64,000 nucleotides of DNA from Candidatus Angelobacter sp. Gp1-AA117 (GTDB lineage Bacteria; Acidobacteriota; Terriglobia; Terriglobales; Acidobacteriaceae). This document shows, in pieces, positions 46,320 to 55,694 of this stretch. The stretch's first letter is position 1, and every line of letters begins with the position of its first letter. Location: NCBI GenBank assembly GCA_003223515.1, contig QHVI01000018.1, positions 1 through 64,000 of the forward strand, written 5' to 3'. A program made the position numbers and the translations under genes. Below the pieces are notes generated by a model. It ran no database searches and was not told the origin of the DNA. It saw only the letters and a list, made by a program, of their open reading frames with translations.

Positions 46320-47341
46320 GTGAAACGAGACGACGAGTTCTTGGTGGACGAAGAAGTAGCGGATGTCACAATGGGAAGGCCCCATTTAATCCTATTGGGA
46401 GCAGGAGCAAGCCGGGCAACCTGTCCAAATGGAGACAAAAATGGAAGAGTGTTGCCACTCATGCTCGATTTTACAGAAGTACTCGATATTAAGTCGTTAT
46501 TGAGAAGTTGGGGATTGGATCCAGACAGGAATTTTGAAGATATTTTTAGCGAGCTTTATGAAAACAGTGACATCTCTAAAATAGATGAAATTCAAAGCAG
46601 GATTGAGAGCTATTTTTCTGAACTGGAGCTCCCCAATTATCCAACCGTTTACGATCATCTTGTTCTGTCACTCCGCGATAATGATGTCATTGCAACATTC
46701 AATTGGATCCACTGTTACTGCAAGCATGGCTCAGGAATGTGAATGCTGGTTTAAGTTTGCCACAGCTCATATTCCTGCATGGCAATGTAAAAATTGGATT
46801 TTGTGAGCAAGACAAAAGAAAAGGACTCACAGGTGCCAGATGCAGCAAATGTGGCGAGACATTCAAAAGAGTTCCATTGCTGTATCCCATTCGACAGAAA
46901 AATTATTCAGAAAACACATTCATAACGACTGAATGGAAAGCCCTGAATTGGGCACTGCAAAACGCCTTCATGGTAACTGTTTTTGGATATAGCGCGCCTG
47001 CTACCGATACAGAGGCAAAAGAGATGATGCTAAAAGGTTGGGGAAGCGGCGGAAAAAGAAATCTTGAACAAACAGCATTCATCTCGTTTCAGGAGGAGGG
47101 CGAGATTTATAGAGCTTGGAAATCATTCATCCATAGTCATCACTACGAGGTACATCGTGATTTCTATGATTCATGGATTGCTAAGCATCCTCGAAGAACA
47201 GGTGAGGCTTACTGGGCTCAGTATTTAGAAGCGAAATTCATTGATAGCAATCCAATTCCTAGCGTGGACTTTCCGGAGCTTTGGAACTGGTACAGTCGCT
47301 TTAAACAGGCAGAAGATCAAGCTCAAAGCGAGACGGAGTAA
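46320..47341 (+). pseudogene. SIR2-like protein gene with a single-base frameshift
   Basis: Frame one (46320-46742) starts at GTG and gives RPHLILLGAGASRATCPNGD, the GAGAS nucleotide-binding motif of the SIR2 family, and ends inside DVIATFNW. The sense continues in the next frame from about 46707 as DPLLLQAWLRN, LIFLHGNV (the SIR2 LHG motif), a CSKCGETF zinc ribbon, and to the stop at 47341. One missing G in TTGGGATCC at 46705-46706 explains the break; restoring it gives about 340 residues. SIR2-like proteins deplete NAD in several antiphage systems. AT-rich against its neighbours. Either recently inactivated, phase-variable, or a sequencing error. Confidence 0.7.
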
Positions 47342-47372
47342 GCTCAGCCGAAGATCAAATCTGGGCAATATA

Positions 47373-49283
47373 ATGAGTGAGTTCATGTCTACGCAAACAT
47401 TGTCAGGTCCTGCCCCAGGTTATGAGATCCGTGATGTTGCCGGAAAACGCAAGTTTTTTCTCGCTGCGATCCTCCTGATATGGGCCGCGATCTACATTGG
47501 CAGCATCTTTCAGCCGCCGCTGCTGGATGACGCCGATACAGTTCACTCCGAAGCGGCGCGCGAGATGCTCACCCGCAATGACTGGGTCACGCTGCACATC
47601 GATCAGGGCATCCGTTATCTGGAAAAAGCCCCGCTGATGTACTGGACTATCGCCGCCAGCTTCGAGATTTTTGGCGTGCATGACTGGAGTGCCCGTTTGC
47701 CGATCGCGCTGGGCATGCTGGCGCTGGTGCTGGTGGTTTACCGATTGGGGCGGCGCATCTACGGAGAAGAGGGCGGCTTCTACTCGGCGCTGGTGCTGGT
47801 CACCGGAGTCGGTCCGTTTTTCTTCACGCGCTTCCTCATTCCAGACATGATGGTAGGCCTGTGGCTGGCCCTGGGATTCGACTTGTTTCTCAGCACGCTT
47901 GACCAGGAGAAACCTTCGCGCTGGCTATGCTGGGGCATCGCCGCCACCATGGCGCTGAATGTGCTTACCAAGGGTCTGATCGGACTGGTTTTTCCCATCG
48001 GCACGATCATTGTCTTTCTTCTGCTCACCGGCAATCTGCGCCATCTGCTCAGGCTGCGGCTGGTTTCCAGCTTCCTGGTCTTTCTGCTGATTGCTGCGCC
48101 GTGGCATATTCTTGCCGGGCTGCGCAATCCTGCCCAGGGGCAATTCACGGCCCCCACCAGTCAGGTCATCCATCTTGGTTTCTTCTGGTTTTATTTCGTC
48201 AACGAGCACTTCCTGCGCTTTCTGAAAAAGCGTTACCCACAGGACTATGACACCGTCGCGCTGTGGCTCTTCTGGGGGCTGCTGCTGGTATGGCTTATGC
48301 CGTGGACGGCTTTCATCGCGCAGGCGATACGGCAGGCGCCATACCGGCTCCGGGAGATGAGGGCGCGACTCACACCACAACAACGCGGAACTTTGCTGTT
48401 TGTCCTATGGGTGCTGATCATTCTGGTGTTCTTCAGCTTTTCCAGCCGCCAGGAATACTACGTGATGCCGGGTGTGCCCGGAGTGGCGCTGCTGCTGGGC
48501 GGATGGCTGGCTCGCGAAACTGCATCACCGCTGGATTCGCGTGAACGCCGCAGCGGAAGAATCTCGTCAGTGGTGTTGATGGTGATAGGGGTGGTTATCG
48601 GTTTTATCGCGATTGCTTTTGCGCTGCGATCGCAGACCCCACCGCCGAATTACGATATTGCCGAACTGCTCACCAAGAATCCTGATGCCTATCGGCTTTC
48701 ATTTGGACACTTTCTTGATTTAACCGGTAAAGCCCTGGGTGCGTTCAAGGTTCCGTTGCTGATCACCGGAATCGCCTTTGCAGCCGGCACAGTTCTCAAC
48801 TGGCTTCTGCGCCGCGCCAACCGCACCTTTGCAGCAAACATAGTGCTGGCCCTGATGATGGTGACCCTGCTGCATGAGGCGCATGCCGGTCTGGTGGTGT
48901 TTTCTCCGGTTCTTACTTCGAAGGTGCTGGCCGATTCCATCCAGCAGCAGCTTCAGCCTGGCGACCTGGTGGAGAGCAATGGAGATTATGAAGCGGCATC
49001 CACACTGCCCTATTACCTGCATGTGCAGATGCGCATGCTGAATGGCCGCGATTCCAACATCTGGTATGGCTCTTATTTCCCCGATGCTCCGGCGATTTTT
49101 GATGACGATGATTCTTTTGCCAAGCTGTGGCGCGGAGACAAACGGATTTTCCTGTGGACGGAAGAAGACAGCATTCCGGCTTCGGTGAAAAGCGCAGGCT
49201 ACTGTGAGCTTTCCAAATGGGGCGGCAAGCTGATTGTTACGAATGAACTGAAACTTTGTCCTGCTCCGGCTCCGCAGCGCTGA
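47373..49283 (+). CDS. Membrane glycosyltransferase, GT39/ArnT type
   Basis: 636 residues from ATG 47373; the longer frame starts within the broken gene upstream. About ten to eleven membrane helices. The first outer loop has PPLLDDADTVHSEAAREML, matching the acidic-pair catalytic region of ArnT/PMT enzymes, and GIRYLEKAPLMYWTIA follows as in the family. It moves a sugar from a polyprenyl-phosphate donor onto a lipid or protein outside the inner membrane. The 3' end overlaps the convergent glucosyltransferase gene by 47 bp. Confidence 0.85.
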   Translation: MSEFMSTQTLSGPAPGYEIRDVAGKRKFFLAAILLIWAAIYIGSIFQPPLLDDADTVHSEAAREMLTRNDWVTLHIDQGIRYLEKAPLMYWTIAASFEIFGVHDWSARLPIALGMLALVLVVYRLGRRIYGEEGGFYSALVLVTGVGPFFFTRFLIPDMMVGLWLALGFDLFLSTLDQEKPSRWLCWGIAATMALNVLTKGLIGLVFPIGTIIVFLLLTGNLRHLLRLRLVSSFLVFLLIAAPWHILAGLRNPAQGQFTAPTSQVIHLGFFWFYFVNEHFLRFLKKRYPQDYDTVALWLFWGLLLVWLMPWTAFIAQAIRQAPYRLREMRARLTPQQRGTLLFVLWVLIILVFFSFSSRQEYYVMPGVPGVALLLGGWLARETASPLDSRERRSGRISSVVLMVIGVVIGFIAIAFALRSQTPPPNYDIAELLTKNPDAYRLSFGHFLDLTGKALGAFKVPLLITGIAFAAGTVLNWLLRRANRTFAANIVLALMMVTLLHEAHAGLVVFSPVLTSKVLADSIQQQLQPGDLVESNGDYEAASTLPYYLHVQMRMLNGRDSNIWYGSYFPDAPAIFDDDDSFAKLWRGDKRIFLWTEEDSIPASVKSAGYCELSKWGGKLIVTNELKLCPAPAPQR

Positions 49284-50448
49284 CCATCACAGGCGCATGG
49301 TGGTGCGCCGGACGAATCTTGCCGTCCTTGAGAATAAAGACGTCGCCGCGCCAGTGGACCTCGTGTCCGGCAAAGCTGGCGAACCATACCCAGAAGGCGA
49401 TCAAATCACGCAGAGGAACCAGCGCAAGGCGGCGCACAGTGGCCGAATCGTGCAGCACCTTCACTCCTACCTGCACACACACAGCGGCCCGCAGGATAAC
49501 GGCAGCAGCCAGCACCAGCCATGACCACCATGCTGCGGCGGCGAGCGCCACGGCGATCATTGCCCAGGGTAAACCGAAAGTGAGCAGGATGCCGATATAT
49601 CCGGCGCGGCGCGAGTCGCGGGTGCTGCGCGCCCAGCGCATCTGGTGATCGAAAAATTCGCGGAAGCTGTAAGCGGGAAGATGGGTTTCCACCACGACAT
49701 CGGCAAGCACAACTTCATAGCCGGCTTTAGAGATGCGGCTGCCAAGTTCGAAGTCATCGGCGAGGTAGTCCACAAGGGGCTCCAGTCCGCCAATGGCTTC
49801 AAGCGCTGCACGCTTCATGGCCAGAGTTGATCCCAGAGCGAAATGCAGGCCGTTTTCCACCTGGCGCGCGGCCAGCACACCGGCAAAGAAATCAGTGCTG
49901 ATGCCAATGGATTCCAGCTTCGAGCCCAGAGTTTTGGCGGCGATCCCACGGTAAGGGCAGGTCACCATTCCGACTTGGTTACCGGCAAACGGAGACATCA
50001 CCCGGCGCAGGTAATCAGGGGTCACAAAGATATCGCTGTCATTGATCAGGATGTGCTCGTACCGTGCATAGGGCAGCATCTGCACCACGTTGCTGGTCTT
50101 GCGATTATTGCCCAGCACCTGAGGGCAGAACACCAGGCGGATCCTGCAGGCCGGGAACTCGCGCATGAGCTGGTGAACGGCCTCTACTGCGGGATCATCC
50201 GCCTCATGGACGCCAAAGATAATTTCGTACTCGCGATAATCCTGAACGCAATGGCTGCGGAAGCTCTCATACATCTGCGGGTCAACGCCGCGCAAAGGCT
50301 TGAGAATGGAGACCGGAGGAGTGAATTCAGGATGCGGCTTGCGATTGTCCTTGATAAAAGTGCGGACACTCCGTAGACAGAGCAGATAAAAACCCATGCC
50401 GCACAGGGCCAGCACCGCTGCCACGAGACTGCTTATAAAACTCACCAT
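49237..50448 (-). CDS. hpnI: Ceramide-glucosyltransferase-like protein (GT21, HpnI type)
   Basis: 403 residues: an N-terminal membrane helix, then the GT2/GT21 core (PVSILKPLRGVDP, ILINDSDIFVTPDYL with the DSD/DxD metal site, ADDFELGSRI), the acceptor QMRWARSTR motif (Q-x-x-R-W), and three more membrane helices at the C-terminus. Family members glucosylate ceramide or hopanoids; in hopanoid producers the HpnI protein adds N-acetylglucosamine to bacteriohopanetetrol. I infer the hopanoid case from the phylum, so the symbol is tentative. No other hopanoid gene is in the window. A promoter region without clear boxes lies upstream (50449-50731). Confidence 0.75.
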   Translation of the reverse strand: MVSFISSLVAAVLALCGMGFYLLCLRSVRTFIKDNRKPHPEFTPPVSILKPLRGVDPQMYESFRSHCVQDYREYEIIFGVHEADDPAVEAVHQLMREFPACRIRLVFCPQVLGNNRKTSNVVQMLPYARYEHILINDSDIFVTPDYLRRVMSPFAGNQVGMVTCPYRGIAAKTLGSKLESIGISTDFFAGVLAARQVENGLHFALGSTLAMKRAALEAIGGLEPLVDYLADDFELGSRISKAGYEVVLADVVVETHLPAYSFREFFDHQMRWARSTRDSRRAGYIGILLTFGLPWAMIAVALAAAAWWSWLVLAAAVILRAAVCVQVGVKVLHDSATVRRLALVPLRDLIAFWVWFASFAGHEVHWRGDVFILKDGKIRPAHHHAPVMVSAAEPEQDKVSVHS

Positions 50449-50731
50449 GAATGAAAAAAACGAACCTTCTTATTGTATGCTACGCTCCGGATGCAACCTT
50501 AACGGGAAGCAATAAGAGCTTTATTTTCAGACAAGTTCATGGCATCTTAACACTTCTTTGCAGAATTGTGGCAGGACTTTTGAGTCCCGGCTGTTTGGAG
50601 TTGCCGCCCGTTTAAGATTCCAACTCTGGTGACCCTCGTCACATTCTGTAGTTCCATTGGACGGGATAATTCACTAAACTGACGTCATTCCAAAAGCAGC
50701 AATAAATCGAAGAAGGATTGGAGGGGGATAT

Positions 50732-51694
50732 ATGCGCTGGGTTCGTTTAACGTGCGTTGTTTTCATGCTGGTGCTGACCTGTGCGGCGCAGAAGAAACGT
50801 GTTGCCGTATTCGATTTCGAGTACGGAACCGTGCAATCGAGCGTAGCTGCCGTGTTCGGTAATAATCAGGACGTGGGCAAAGGCATCTCTGACATGCTGG
50901 TGCAAAAGCTGGTGCAGAGCGGTAAATACTCGGTGATCGAGCGCAAGGCTCTCGACAAGCTTCTGGCCGAGCAGAATTTTTCCAACAGTGAGCGCACCGA
51001 TCCAGCCTCAGCGGCCAAGATCGGAAAAATGCTGGGGGTAGACGCGATCATTGTGGGTTCCATCACTAAGTTCGGGCGTGACGACAAAAGCACGTCGCTT
51101 GGCGGAGTGGGCTTCGGCAGAGGGCCGTTCGGACTGGGCGGCGCCAAGGTGAAGTCATCGAAAGCTGTGTGCGGCATCAGCGCCCGGCTGGTTGATACCA
51201 GCACCGGCGAGATTCTGGCGGCAGTTACGGGAAATGGAGAGTCCAAGCGGTCCGGCACTTCTCTGCTGGGCGCAGGCGGCGGGAGCGGTGGTGGAGGCGG
51301 CGGTTTTGTCGATATGAGCAGCAGCAACTTTGCCGAGACGATTCTCGGTGAAGCTGTACTCCAGGCGGTAGATTTGACTGCAACCCAACTGAGTGGTCAA
51401 GCCAGCAGCCTGCCTACCCGCAAAGTCGAGGTAACCGGCCTGGTGGCGGACGTGAGCGGAAAGACCATCATCCTCAACGTGGGAAGCAAGACCGGGCTGA
51501 AAGTCGGCGACAAGCTGGAGATCAGCCATGCCGGGCGCACCATCAAAGATCCGGCCACCGGCAAAGTGCTGAAAACCATCACCAGCAAGATCGGCGATGC
51601 CACCATTACTGAGATCGATGCGGATTCGGCGACGGCTGCATTTGCGGGCGATACGCTGCCGAAAGTTGGGGATGTCGCGAAGACGCCCCAGTAA
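50732..51694 (+). CDS. CsgG-like secreted protein
   Basis: 320 residues with GGAGGGGG 5 nt before the ATG. A signal peptide (VFMLVLTCAAQ) is followed by a CsgG/LpoB-like domain: KRVAVFDFEYGTVQ, VGKGISDMLVQKLVQSGKYS, VIERKALDKLLAEQ, GKMLGVDAIIVGSITKFG. A Gly-rich insert (GAGGGSGGGGGGF) and a C-terminal region of beta type (LNVGSKTGLKVGDKLEISHAG), possibly a FlgT-C-like fold, follow. CsgG proteins form outer-membrane secretion pores or periplasmic assemblies; here a role in surface-polymer export or envelope assembly is plausible. Followed by a repeat and a terminator. Confidence 0.8.
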   Translation: MRWVRLTCVVFMLVLTCAAQKKRVAVFDFEYGTVQSSVAAVFGNNQDVGKGISDMLVQKLVQSGKYSVIERKALDKLLAEQNFSNSERTDPASAAKIGKMLGVDAIIVGSITKFGRDDKSTSLGGVGFGRGPFGLGGAKVKSSKAVCGISARLVDTSTGEILAAVTGNGESKRSGTSLLGAGGGSGGGGGGFVDMSSSNFAETILGEAVLQAVDLTATQLSGQASSLPTRKVEVTGLVADVSGKTIILNVGSKTGLKVGDKLEISHAGRTIKDPATGKVLKTITSKIGDATITEIDADSATAAFAGDTLPKVGDVAKTPQ

Positions 51695-51697
51695 ACA

Positions 51698-51737
51698 TTC
51701 ATCAGCGCGGCCGAGGGCGGCCACGCTCCATAAAATC
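51698..51737 (-). repeat. MERGRPRPR dispersed repeat, copy 4
   Basis: CATCAGCGCGGCCGAGGGCG and CCACGCTCCATAAAATCC, identical in its core to copies 1 and 2. It lies just after the CsgG-like gene stop. Confidence 0.8.
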
Positions 51738-51741
51738 CTTT

Positions 51742-51778
51742 TTGTGGCGGCTTTTACGAGCCGCCACAATCATTTTTG
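51742..51778 (+). terminator. Rho-independent terminator after the CsgG-like gene
   Basis: Stem TTGTGGCGGCT/AGCCGCCACAA, 6-nt loop, followed by TCATTTTTGTTT. Confidence 0.85.
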
Positions 51779-51820
51779 TTTCCACCCGGGAATTGAGTCC
51801 TTCACAATCCGTGAAACATC

Positions 51821-51826
51821 TATAAT
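51821..51826 (+). promoter_or_regulatory. -10 box of rnpB
   Basis: Perfect TATAAT about 9 nt before the start of the RNase P RNA. The -35 element is weak. Confidence 0.6.
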
Positions 51827-51834
51827 AGATGGTG

Positions 51835-52314
51835 TTGATACTGGACCGGACGATTGCTGTCTTCGCGAGAAGAGAGAGGAAAGTCCGAACTCCGTAGAGC
51901 AGTGTGCCGGATAACGTCCGGGATGGCGGGTTCAAGCCCGTCAGACGGAAAGTGCAACAGAGAAAATACCGCCCGGGCCGCAAGGCGCGGGTAAGGGTGA
52001 AAAGGTGCGGTAAGAGCGCACCGCCTGGGCAGTAATGCACAGGGCATGGCAAACCCCACACGGAGCAAGACCAAATAGGAAGGGAATAAGCAGTATTGGG
52101 CCAAGGCGAAAGCCGGGAGCCCGTTGAGAGTCCCAGTGACTCTTTTAGGCCGGCAGCGAAAGCTGTTCTGTGCCTCTTGACTGCATGCGTGCCTGCTCGG
52201 CGCGCTTAACCTTCGGGTAGGTCGCTTGAGCCGTTCAGTAATGGACGGCCTAGAGGAATGATCGTCAGCGGCGGCAACGCCGTTACAAAATTCGGCTTAC
52301 AGGTCCAGTATCAA
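51835..52314 (+). ncRNA. rnpB: RNase P RNA, bacterial type A
   Basis: The conserved core is clear: GAGGAAAGTCCGAACT near the 5' end, AGGGTGAAAAGGTGCGGTAA and GAGCGCACCGC in the middle, ACAGAAAATACCGCC before it, and ACAAAATTCGGCTTACAGGT near the 3' end. P1 is formed by TTGATACTGGACC at 51835 and GGTCCAGTATCAA ending 52314. The RNA of about 480 nt cleaves the 5' leader of tRNA precursors with the RnpA protein. It is longer than the usual 350-400 nt, so P12 or P19-type arms may be extended. No protein frame here is real. Confidence 0.95.
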
Positions 52315-52443
52315 TTATTTTCTTAACATCCCGAGCGCCAGCGAGGGATCTCTATCGTCACGACACAGTTCTCAGCTCTCCCCAACAAAATTGGTAAATG
52401 GGTAATTTGGTAATTGTGTAAATGAACCCCTGCCACTGCTGCT

Positions 52444-52477
52444 TCCTTTGCGTCCGTGGCGCCCTTTGCGGTTGAAA
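52444..52477 (-). repeat. Three-unit 9-nt dispersed repeat
   Basis: On the minus strand CAACC followed by CGCAAAGGG, CGCCACGGA and CGCAAAGGA. It lies just after the gatA stop. The rest of 52315-52488 holds a TAATTTGG-type microrepeat and no gene. Confidence 0.6.
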
Positions 52478-52488
52478 GCAACGATGCT

Positions 52489-53928
52489 CTACACTGCGCG
52501 GCCATGTTCTACGGTGTGGGCGAGGCGGAAGAGGATACTTTCGTCGAAGTGTTTGCCCAGAATCTGCAGACCGATAGGAAGACCGGATTTTGTCTTACCA
52601 CAGGGAACACTGATGCCGGGAATGCCAACCAGATCGGCGACCACGGTATAGATATCAGCTAAATACATCGAGAGAGGATCGTCTGCCTTTTCTCCCAGCT
52701 TGAATGCGGGAGTGGGTGTTGTAGGTGTGACGATGGCATCCACCTGGCGAAACGCTTCTTCAAAATCGCGCGCCAGCAGCGTGCGGACTTTCTGAGCTTT
52801 CAGATAATAGGCGTCATAGTAGCCTGCACTGAGCGCGTAGGTTCCCAGCATGATGCGGCGTTTTACCTCAGGGCCGAATCCTTCATCGCGCGTCTTGCGG
52901 TACATCTCAGAAAGTGTGTGCGCCTGTTTCGAGCGATAGCCATAGCGCACTCCGTCATAGCGCGCCAGGTTCGATGAAGCTTCGGCAGTGGCGATCAGAT
53001 AGTAAGTGGGAATGGCATAACGGGTGTGCGGCAGGGAGATGGGAATAATCTCGCATCCATCGGTAGCAAGCTGCTGAATCGCGGCTTCCACCGAAGATCG
53101 CACTTCTGTATCAAGGCCTTCGCCGAAATATTCTCCAGGCACGCCCAGGCGCAGACCCTTTACCGGTTTGCCAATTTCCTGCTCGTAATCAGGCACTGGC
53201 ACACCGGCGGAGGTAGAGTCGAGCGGATCGCGTCCAGCAATATGGCGAAGAAGAATGGCTGCATCCTGCACCGTCTTGGTGAGCGGGCCAATGTGATCGA
53301 GCGACGAGGCAAAGGCGATCAGGCCATAGCGCGAGACGCGGCCATAAGTCGGCATCATTCCTACTACACCGCAGAAGGCGGCCGGCTGGCGGATGGAGCC
53401 TCCGGTATCAGAACCCAGCGCAGCCACGGCGGTGCCGGCAGCCACGACGGCCGCAGAGCCTCCGCTGGAGCCTCCGGGCACCCGTGATTTATCACGCGGA
53501 TTGCGCACCGGGCCATAAGCTGAGTTTTCGTTCGATGAGCCCATGGCGAACTCATCACAGTTCAGCTTGCCAAGAACAATGGCTCCTGCAGACTGCAGGC
53601 GCGCCACGGCGGTGCAATCATAGGGAGGAATGAAGCTTTCCAGGATTTTCGATCCCGCAGTGCTGCGGATACCTTTTGTGACCATCACGTCTTTAATGGC
53701 AACCGGCACACCAGCCAGCGGAGGAAGCGGATCACCTTTTCCGGCAGCCTCATCGATACCGGCGGCCTGCCGCAAGGCGCGGTCTTCACATAAAGTGAGA
53801 TAGGCGTTGATCTCTTTGTCCTCGGCCTTGATCTTGCGGTAGAAATCCTCGACCACGCGCGTAGCCGTGATCTGCTTCTGCGCAATGGCGGTGCGCGTTG
53901 ATTCGACGGTGAGCAGGCCAATATTCAT
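52489..53928 (-). CDS. gatA: Aspartyl/glutamyl-tRNA amidotransferase subunit A
   Basis: 479 residues, the usual GatA length. The amidase triad is present: Lys79 in PVAIKDV, Ser154 in [10 protein letters not shown] and Ser178 in DTGGSIR. It releases ammonia from glutamine for converting mischarged Glu-tRNA(Gln) or Asp-tRNA(Asn), working as the GatCAB complex in the cytoplasm. gatC lies directly upstream (2 bp apart) and a dciA-like gene before that. gatB is not in the window. Its presence implies indirect aminoacylation in this organism. Confidence 0.95.
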   Translation of the reverse strand: MNIGLLTVESTRTAIAQKQITATRVVEDFYRKIKAEDKEINAYLTLCEDRALRQAAGIDEAAGKGDPLPPLAGVPVAIKDVMVTKGIRSTAGSKILESFIPPYDCTAVARLQSAGAIVLGKLNCDEFAMGSSNENSAYGPVRNPRDKSRVPGGSSGGSAAVVAAGTAVAALGSDTGGSIRQPAAFCGVVGMMPTYGRVSRYGLIAFASSLDHIGPLTKTVQDAAILLRHIAGRDPLDSTSAGVPVPDYEQEIGKPVKGLRLGVPGEYFGEGLDTEVRSSVEAAIQQLATDGCEIIPISLPHTRYAIPTYYLIATAEASSNLARYDGVRYGYRSKQAHTLSEMYRKTRDEGFGPEVKRRIMLGTYALSAGYYDAYYLKAQKVRTLLARDFEEAFRQVDAIVTPTTPTPAFKLGEKADDPLSMYLADIYTVVADLVGIPGISVPCGKTKSGLPIGLQILGKHFDESILFRLAHTVEHGRAV

Positions 53929-53930
53929 TC

Positions 53931-54242
53931 TTACTTTTCAATCACACGAGGTACCTTGAAGAAATCGCCGTCAGTATCGGGGGCGTTCTGCATGGCGGTT
54001 TCATGCGGCAAGCAGGGACGCAACTCATCAGCCCTGAAGGCGTGCTCAAATTTCGCGCTGCCCGCTTTGTCCGATAAAACCTGCACCATGGGAGGCACAT
54101 TGCTGGTGTCGAGTTCGTTCAGAAGATCGATGTAGTCAAGGATGGAATTCAAATCTTTTTCCATGCGCGTGCGCTCTTCGGGCGTGAGCTCCAGGTTGGC
54201 GAGGTCGGCGACGTAAGAGACGTCCTGGTCGGTGATTTTCAT
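53931..54242 (-). CDS. gatC: Aspartyl/glutamyl-tRNA amidotransferase subunit C
   Basis: 103 residues from ATG 54242 ([20 protein letters not shown]); a TTG 15 nt upstream is less likely. Typical GatC wording: [36 protein letters not shown], and the C-terminal [11 protein letters not shown]. It stabilises the GatA-GatB contact. Two base pairs separate it from gatA, so the two are translated from one message. Confidence 0.93.
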   Translation of the reverse strand: MKITDQDVSYVADLANLELTPEERTRMEKDLNSILDYIDLLNELDTSNVPPMVQVLSDKAGSAKFEHAFRADELRPCLPHETAMQNAPDTDGDFFKVPRVIEK

Positions 54243-54264
54243 GTCAGCAAATAGCAATTAACAA

Positions 54265-54570
54265 TTAGCCTGGGCTTTTAATCCTGGGCACCTGGCCCTG
54301 AAGCTGAAACCTGATTTCCTTCACCACCGGGCCCACCAGATCATTCAACCCCGAGAGGTAACGTGGTATGAAAGCGCTCAACTGGTTTCTCCAGTTGGCG
54401 TCTGGGACTTCGATAGTCAGTTGGCCTTCGTTAAAGCTCAAAGCTTTCGTCCGGGCCGCCACGTCTGCCCCGCAGACCACCGGCCAAGCCAGCACCGCAG
54501 CCTCCTCAGGCGGCTGCGTTTTGAGAAAATCGCTCATGATGCGCCGCAGCCCGGTGCGAATCGGCTCCAT
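54265..54570 (-). CDS. DciA-like protein (DUF721)
   Basis: 101 residues. The DUF721 pattern is present: VLAWPVVCGADVAARTKALS, LTIEVPDANWRNQLSAF, and LNDLVGPVVKEIRFQLQ. DciA loads the replicative helicase DnaB in bacteria lacking DnaC. It is the first gene of a dciA-gatC-gatA run on the minus strand. Confidence 0.8.
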   Translation of the reverse strand: MEPIRTGLRRIMSDFLKTQPPEEAAVLAWPVVCGADVAARTKALSFNEGQLTIEVPDANWRNQLSAFIPRYLSGLNDLVGPVVKEIRFQLQGQVPRIKSPG

Positions 54571-54653
54571 GGAATGATTCTAAATCAGCCTGCGCGCTCC
54601 GGCATTGTCGAGACAGGCGAATTTTCTTACAGACCGCCACCTGCATTTTTTGG

Positions 54654-54706
54654 TTGACACAGGCTTTGCCGAGGCGCAGTATTTAGATAAATATCTAATT
54701 AGATAT
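54654..54706 (+). promoter_or_regulatory. Promoter with overlapping palindromic operator for the SdpR-like repressor
   Basis: TTGACA at 54654 with a CAGTAT at 17 nt. Downstream three half-sites alternate: TTAGAT (54683), ATCTAA (54693) and TTAGAT (54699). They form a perfect 16-bp palindrome ATATCTAATTAGATAT (54691-54706) that ends 11 nt before the ArsR-type start. This is a typical autorepression site. Confidence 0.65.
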
Positions 54707-54716
54707 TGTTCGAAGT

Positions 54717-55016
54717 ATGGCCACCCATCAGATTTTCAAAGCGCTCGCTGATCCTACCCGCCGGGAGATCCTGAAGCTGCTGCGCAGCGGCGAAATGACC
54801 GCGGGCGAGCTGGCTGAGCGCTTTGACATGACCAAGCCCACCATGTCACACCATTTCTCCCTGCTCAAGGACGCTGACCTGATCAGCAGCCGCCGCGAAG
54901 GGCAGACCATCTGGTATGGGCTGAACACCACCGTGCTTCAGGACGTGGTGGCCTGGGCGCTGGATCTGGCCGAGCCGAACCATAAGGACAGAAAGAAGAA
55001 AGGAGGGAAACGGTGA
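54717..55016 (+). CDS. ArsR-family repressor, SdpR-like
   Basis: 99 residues: ATHQIFKALADPTRREILKLL, GEMTAGELAERFDMTKPTMS and HHFSLLKDADLISSRREGQ, the winged-helix layout of ArsR proteins; the Lys-rich end (HKDRKKKGGKR) overlaps the next gene. No metal-binding CxxC is seen, which fits the SdpR group that responds to a membrane partner rather than to metal. Overlaps the SdpI-like gene by 4 bp. Controls its own operon through the palindromes ahead of it. Confidence 0.85.
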   Translation: MATHQIFKALADPTRREILKLLRSGEMTAGELAERFDMTKPTMSHHFSLLKDADLISSRREGQTIWYGLNTTVLQDVVAWALDLAEPNHKDRKKKGGKR

Positions 55017-55657
55017 AACGTTACTTCCTCATAGGCCTGCTGATTACCCTAAGCACACTGATAGCAGGTTGGCTGGTCTATTCCCACCTGCCGGAACACG
55101 TTCCCACTCATTGGGACATGCATGGCAGGGTAAATGGATACTCGTCACGCGCCGCCGCGGTCCTGTTGATGCCGGCCATCATGACCGGCATGATGCTGCT
55201 GTTTGCCGCGCTGCCGGCACTTTCTCCCAGGCATTTTGAGATTGGTCCATTTCTCTTGACCTACCTGTACATCATGATCGTGATCATCGCGTCGATGGCT
55301 TACTTCCAGGCGGTGGTTCTCTGGGCCGCTTTTTCGTCAACTCTGCAGATCAGCCGCGCGATCTCAGGTGGTATCTGCGTGCTCTGGATACTTATGGCCA
55401 ATGTCATGGGCAAGGTGAAACGCAACTTCTTTGTCGGCGTCCGCACGCCCTGGACGCTGGCCAACGAACGCGTATGGAATGCGACGCACCGTTTTGCCGC
55501 GCACCTGTGGGTGTGGTGCGGCTTTATCGGTTTGCTGCTGGCGTTCTTCTCTCCGCAGCCATGGGCGGTGTTTGCCTGGATCATCATTGCCGCGTTGGTT
55601 CCGGCGGTCTATTCGTTCATGTATTACAAAAGACTGGAACGGCAGGGAGAAGTTTAG
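55013..55657 (+). CDS. SdpI-like membrane protein
   Basis: 214 residues with about six membrane helices. It opens with an SdpI/DUF1648 pattern: GWLVYSHLPEHVPTHWDMHG and RVNGYSSRAAAVLLMPAIM, then KVKRNFFVGVRTPWTLANER, the conserved SdpI signature. In Bacillus SdpI gives immunity to the SdpC toxin and sequesters SdpR at the membrane. Here the ATG overlaps the SdpR-like stop (4 bp), so the same pair logic is likely, but no SdpC-like toxin is visible. Confidence 0.85.
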   Translation: MKRYFLIGLLITLSTLIAGWLVYSHLPEHVPTHWDMHGRVNGYSSRAAAVLLMPAIMTGMMLLFAALPALSPRHFEIGPFLLTYLYIMIVIIASMAYFQAVVLWAAFSSTLQISRAISGGICVLWILMANVMGKVKRNFFVGVRTPWTLANERVWNATHRFAAHLWVWCGFIGLLLAFFSPQPWAVFAWIIIAALVPAVYSFMYYKRLERQGEV

Positions 55658-55694
55658 AGGGCCTATTTATTCGGGTTTGTTCATGGAGGACAGT

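Noticed and set aside
51597-52104. Several open frames on both strands across 51.6-52.1 kb
   Set aside because: They lie across the terminator and the RNase P RNA core, which is conserved as RNA.
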